Shown in pieces: positions 60,797-64,000 of a stretch of 64,000 nucleotides of DNA. The DNA comes from CAVYUC01 sp963816685. Its GTDB lineage: Bacteria; Bacteroidota; Bacteroidia; Bacteroidales; Prolixibacteraceae. The stretch lies in the NCBI GenBank assembly GCA_963816685.1, contig CAWFMB010000019.1, positions 1 through 64,000 on the forward strand. The letters are read 5' to 3'. The position numbers and the translations under genes are program-made. The notes below the pieces were generated by a model that searched no databases, had not been told where the DNA came from, and saw nothing but the letters and a program-made list of their open reading frames with translations. Numbering within the stretch: the first letter of the stretch is position 1; each line of letters begins with the position of its first letter.

Positions 60797-62214
60797 TGAA
60801 ACATATTACTACTCATATAGAAAAATACCTTTTTGTAATTCCACTGCTTTTTGTAGTGGTTGTAAAGTTTCCACATTTAAGTCTACCGTATTTTTGGGAT
60901 GAAGCATGGTCGTATTTTCCGGCAGTGTACAAAATGTATGAAACCGGTCCGGGATTTTTACCGGGTGCTTTGCCACTTTGGGATGCAAAAGGGCACCCGC
61001 TGTTTTTCTTTTTTGTTTCATCATTGTGGATGCGGCTGGGTGGAACATCTGTTTTTTGGGTGCATGTTTTACCGCTCCTGATTTCGTTGGGAACTTTAGT
61101 TTCCACCTATTACATCGTAAAAAAATATGTAAATATTTGGGCTGCCAACCTGGCTGTTTTGTTTTTGAGTGTACAGTCGCTTTTTTTGGCTCAAGCCACT
61201 TTCCTTCTGCCCGAAATGCTGGTTACCCTTCTGCTGCTGCTTACCATTGATGCCTATTTAAGCAAAAAATTCTGGTGGTTCGCTGCAATTGCATCGGTAC
61301 TGGTGATGACCAAGGAAACCAACATTGTATTTATCGGTGGATTTTTGATCTTTCATCTGCTGGTGTACCTCCAACCGGGTAAAGAGTCGAGAAAGTATAT
61401 TTTTGAAACAATACAAATTGCCATTCCGCTGTTTGTCTATGCACTTTTTCTTTTTTTGCACAAACAAAAGTTTGGTTCGTTCTTTTTTCAGGACCATATG
61501 GGGTATATTCAACTGGGGCCTGCTGTCATTCTGACTAAGCTGAAGATTGCCACCGGAATGATTTTTACCCGTTATGGAAGAAATATAATCTTACTGGCAA
61601 CAATTGCAGCATTGTTGTTCATATTTATCAAAAAGAAGAAAATTGAAAATCAAAAGCTGCTTTTACTGCTTGTTTTGCAAACCATACTATTTTTGATTTT
61701 TTCGGCACTTAATTTTTATACACAGCGCTATATGTTGAGCCTGCTGGCTCTTTTTATGATTATTGCAGCTGTTTTACTCACACAGGCCCGCTTCCGCAAT
61801 GCAGTAGTTAATATTGTGGTAATTGTTGTAATTACAAGCATTCCGCTCTATTTCTCATTTACAAAAAAATCGGTTTCCGACAGTGATTTGGGTTATGTTC
61901 AGGTGGTGAAAGTGCACCAGGCAATGGTAAAATACTGCGAAACTCAGGGATGGAAGGATGAACCGGTTTCTGCAAGTTTCAACCTTATATTTTGCCTTCA
62001 AAATCCGCATCTTGATTATGTTTCTACGGAAGAAGGTTTTTCAAATGTTACCGATTTGCAGAATTTCAGGAAATCTAAAATCTTTCTGAATGAATGCACC
62101 AATTACGGATTAAATGAACAACTGGATTCCATAAGAAACGAAAATCAGCTTGTAAAAGAATTCAGGCTGAAACATGCCTGGGGAAATATTTATACTCGTC
62201 TACCGGTTAAATAA
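60796..62214 (+). CDS. ArnT/PMT-like membrane glycosyltransferase
   Basis: The 472-aa protein has about 11 membrane helices. The first loop is LPYFWDEAWSYFPAVYKMYE, with the catalytic-type Asp-Glu, and LWDAKGHPLFFFFVSSLWMR follows. This is the GT39/ArnT layout. It is translationally coupled to the preceding gene. A lipid-linked sugar made by the upstream GT2 is the likely donor. It converges with the minus-strand gene at 62232 with 17 bp between. Confidence 0.8.
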   Translation: MKHITTHIEKYLFVIPLLFVVVVKFPHLSLPYFWDEAWSYFPAVYKMYETGPGFLPGALPLWDAKGHPLFFFFVSSLWMRLGGTSVFWVHVLPLLISLGTLVSTYYIVKKYVNIWAANLAVLFLSVQSLFLAQATFLLPEMLVTLLLLLTIDAYLSKKFWWFAAIASVLVMTKETNIVFIGGFLIFHLLVYLQPGKESRKYIFETIQIAIPLFVYALFLFLHKQKFGSFFFQDHMGYIQLGPAVILTKLKIATGMIFTRYGRNIILLATIAALLFIFIKKKKIENQKLLLLLVLQTILFLIFSALNFYTQRYMLSLLALFMIIAAVLLTQARFRNAVVNIVVIVVITSIPLYFSFTKKSVSDSDLGYVQVVKVHQAMVKYCETQGWKDEPVSASFNLIFCLQNPHLDYVSTEEGFSNVTDLQNFRKSKIFLNECTNYGLNEQLDSIRNENQLVKEFRLKHAWGNIYTRLPVK

Positions 62215-62231
62215 TGATTTTATTGAATAGC

Positions 62232-63602
62232 TTAATTCCTCTTGATAACTGCATCAATTCCCTGTTTTGCCTTTTCATAATCAGGTTTTTCAAGTAATTC
62301 ATAAAATCCTTTTTGCGGATTAAAGTTCCAGTATGAATTCCAGAATGCCTCTTTGGTCATCGAATCCCAGTGAAATGATCCGCTTCGGTATTTGCGTGTA
62401 TAAAAGAAATTTTGAACGACTAACACCAGACAAACTACTGCAATAACTTTAATTAAGTACTTTCTGAAACGGCTAACTGACGTAAAAAATGAAGCCATTG
62501 GAATAGCCAGCAACCCGTAAGAATCGATCATAGGCCGCATTCCAAAAGAGCCTCCGTACCACCAGCACCACCATGAAAATATAATATACATATTCACAAC
62601 AGTAAAAATGGCAATGGCTACCGAAACCTCTTTTAACGTCTTAAAGGTCAAAATAATACCAATCACCGAAAATATCATTACGGGCGTATAAACCAGCCAG
62701 CCTTTCCTGTAGCCGAACAATCCTTCAATAAAATGCGGATGGTTGAAAAAGAACCGTTCAGTGGTGTAGGAATAGAAAAAGAAATTACCCGTCAGCGATT
62801 TCCAGTACAACATTTGAGGAATCCAGACAGCAGTAAAAGCCAGTCCCATGAATAAAAACCAGTGAAACTTGGTAAAAAACAACCTTCCCTTTTTCAGCAA
62901 TGTTTCTTTTGAATAGACATCATATAAAAAGAAAAAGAGCAAAATAATAATATTACTTGGCCGTACAAGTGCAATTAATCCAGCCAACGCTCCCAAAAAT
63001 AACAACAATCCCAATTTAGGCGATTGGTGCCATTGAATAGTAAACCAAACAAAAACATTAAACAGGAAAAAATTGTATACATGAGACATGCTGGCCTCGC
63101 GCGTAGAATAATACAACAGATTGGTTCCTATGGCTACTGAAAGCAAAACAATAGTGGTAATATTTTCAGAGAACCATGTTTTCAATATTTTGCGCAGAAA
63201 AATCAAGCCCAGTAAGAAATAAAACAAGGCACTGATTAACAAACCAATTTTATATACCGGAGAGTAACCAAAAGCCTCCATTCCGGAAATTTTTGCAACA
63301 GCGTGTGCCGCTAAAAAAAACGGGGAATACAATACTGAAAGCCCCATTGTGGTTTTAATAACTTTTGCACCGTCAGGAGTTATTTCGGGCCAGAAAATTC
63401 CATTCCTCAGGGTCTCCTGCTTTTCAAGTTTAACATCATGAAAAATAAAAGTTGCTGGCAAATAGGCATAATAACTAATTACATCAGAGCCGATTATCAT
63501 GTCTTTTTTATTCCAGTTATGGGCCGAAGCAATCAATACTGCGGCAATTAACACACACAGGTAAATACTATAGCGCGAAAGTTTATTTTTCAACAGTGTC
63601 AT
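62232..63602 (-). CDS. Multi-pass membrane protein, GT-C-like
   Basis: The 456-aa protein has about ten membrane helices, with a first loop DMIIGSDVISYYAYLPATFI and a late WWCWWYGGSFGMRPMIDSYG. It resembles uncharacterised GT-C glycosyltransferase-like proteins in Bacteroidota. The acidic residue in the first loop (GSDV) matches the usual site. It is 4 bp downstream of the GT2 gene on the minus strand, which suggests an operon for another glycan or lipid. Confidence 0.6.
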   Translation of the reverse strand: MTLLKNKLSRYSIYLCVLIAAVLIASAHNWNKKDMIIGSDVISYYAYLPATFIFHDVKLEKQETLRNGIFWPEITPDGAKVIKTTMGLSVLYSPFFLAAHAVAKISGMEAFGYSPVYKIGLLISALFYFLLGLIFLRKILKTWFSENITTIVLLSVAIGTNLLYYSTREASMSHVYNFFLFNVFVWFTIQWHQSPKLGLLLFLGALAGLIALVRPSNIIILLFFFLYDVYSKETLLKKGRLFFTKFHWFLFMGLAFTAVWIPQMLYWKSLTGNFFFYSYTTERFFFNHPHFIEGLFGYRKGWLVYTPVMIFSVIGIILTFKTLKEVSVAIAIFTVVNMYIIFSWWCWWYGGSFGMRPMIDSYGLLAIPMASFFTSVSRFRKYLIKVIAVVCLVLVVQNFFYTRKYRSGSFHWDSMTKEAFWNSYWNFNPQKGFYELLEKPDYEKAKQGIDAVIKRN

Positions 63603-63606
63603 AACC

Positions 63607-64000
63607 TCATTTTAACCTCAAAACGCCATATTTAAAAATAGTCCAGAGTATTTTGAAAGCATCCATATTATTTAACTTTTTCCCTTCCCCTGCATTCCGT
63701 GGAAAATATTTAACCGGTACTTCGGCTACATTGTTTCTTTTTATGCGAAGCGCTTTAATAATTAATTCGGCTTCAAAACCAAACCGGTTTTCCCGCAAAT
63801 TGATTTTATTGTACAAATTGCGGTGAATCAGCTTGTAACCGCAAGCCATATCCGTAAGCCTTACATTAATCAAAATGGACGTGAGGTTGGTGAATATTTT
63901 GTTGCCCCAATATCTTTTATAGGAAGCCAATGGCCGGGCTACACCGGGTAAATATCTTGATCCGTTAATAAACTCCACACGCAACTGTTCCATGGCTTCA
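63607..64000 (-). CDS. Family 2 glycosyltransferase, partial (5' end beyond the window)
   Basis: The frame is open to the right edge, so the start lies outside. The visible 131 residues have the C-terminal GT2 pattern of dolichol-phosphate-mannose-synthase-like enzymes: FINGSRYLPGVARPLASYKR, LTDMACGYKLIHRNLYNKIN and FGFEAELIIKALRIKRNNVA, then EVPVKYFPRNAGEGKKLN. It would make a polyprenyl-phosphate sugar. Its partner downstream is the membrane protein at 62232. The MEQLRVEF start is only an internal Met. Confidence 0.8.
   Translation of the reverse strand, partial: EAMEQLRVEFINGSRYLPGVARPLASYKRYWGNKIFTNLTSILINVRLTDMACGYKLIHRNLYNKINLRENRFGFEAELIIKALRIKRNNVAEVPVKYFPRNAGEGKKLNNMDAFKILWTIFKYGVLRLK

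Noticed and set aside
1..64000. tRNA or rRNA genes
   Set aside because: I looked for conserved tRNA arms and rRNA segments by eye and saw none; a dedicated scan would be needed to exclude them.

Overview
The window is from a member of the Bacteroidota, probably close to the Marinilabiliales/Prolixibacteraceae. This is inferred from gene content: a protein with a C-terminal type IX secretion (T9SS) sorting domain, a DUF4492 gene in front of cydA, a caa3-type oxidase with a subunit II-cytochrome c fusion, promoters of the TTTG/TAnnTTTG type, and the short GC-rich hairpin repeats and heptamer arrays common in this phylum. I found no rRNA, tRNA or CRISPR array by eye.

Left part (1-7 kb): a divergent GntR/UTRA regulator with palindromic operators faces a 2-oxo acid dehydrogenase locus, E2 (frameshifted) and a fused E1 alpha-beta. 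The two are separated by an IS1182-like insertion sequence that landed in a TTTAAAG heptamer array, and by a four-helix-bundle (S23-like) gene. From 7 to 13 kb there are small toxin-antitoxin-like genes (MNT/HEPN, an orphan HigA, DUF4258/DUF2283), a decayed DUF4369 gene and a T9SS-secreted DUF4832 protein.

The 14-27 kb part is a sugar/polyol catabolic locus in two blocks. Block one has a D-lyxose/D-mannose isomerase-like protein, a PfkB kinase and a mannitol-1-phosphate dehydrogenase-like protein. Block two has a PHP protein, a RhaD-like aldolase/short-chain dehydrogenase fusion, a zinc-type dehydrogenase, a YdcZ transporter and an inositol monophosphatase. A M23/LysM peptidase, DUF423, a second nucleotidyltransferase pair and gene remnants lie between them. 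The PHP gene carries two frameshifts and the aldolase gene one. GC-rich hairpin repeats lie at the borders of these genes, and one is read in frame as the N-terminus of the dehydrogenase.

From 27 to 39 kb: a Pif1-like helicase; a two-component system whose two likely target promoters (a 64-aa membrane peptide and a coiled-coil envelope protein) share one architecture of four 11-bp repeats followed by a -7 box; two cupins; a large unassigned membrane protein; DoxX; a CaCA exchanger; a hemerythrin; and a STAS/SEC14-like protein.

From 39.7 to 45.3 kb is the best candidate for an undescribed system: two paralogous GH57-fold proteins that seem to lack catalytic residues, two small unknown proteins, and a divergent STAND-like P-loop ATPase with an N-terminal helix-turn-helix. 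Three intergenic regions there carry the same iterated 9-bp TTCATT-type motif. The right part holds Ppx/GppA, a caa3 oxidase operon (SCO, subunits I, III, IV, II, CtaB), a cytochrome bd operon including an unlisted 40-aa CydX-like subunit, a long palindrome, a DUF892 protein, a 1.6-kb repeat field, and membrane glycosyltransferase genes running off the right edge.
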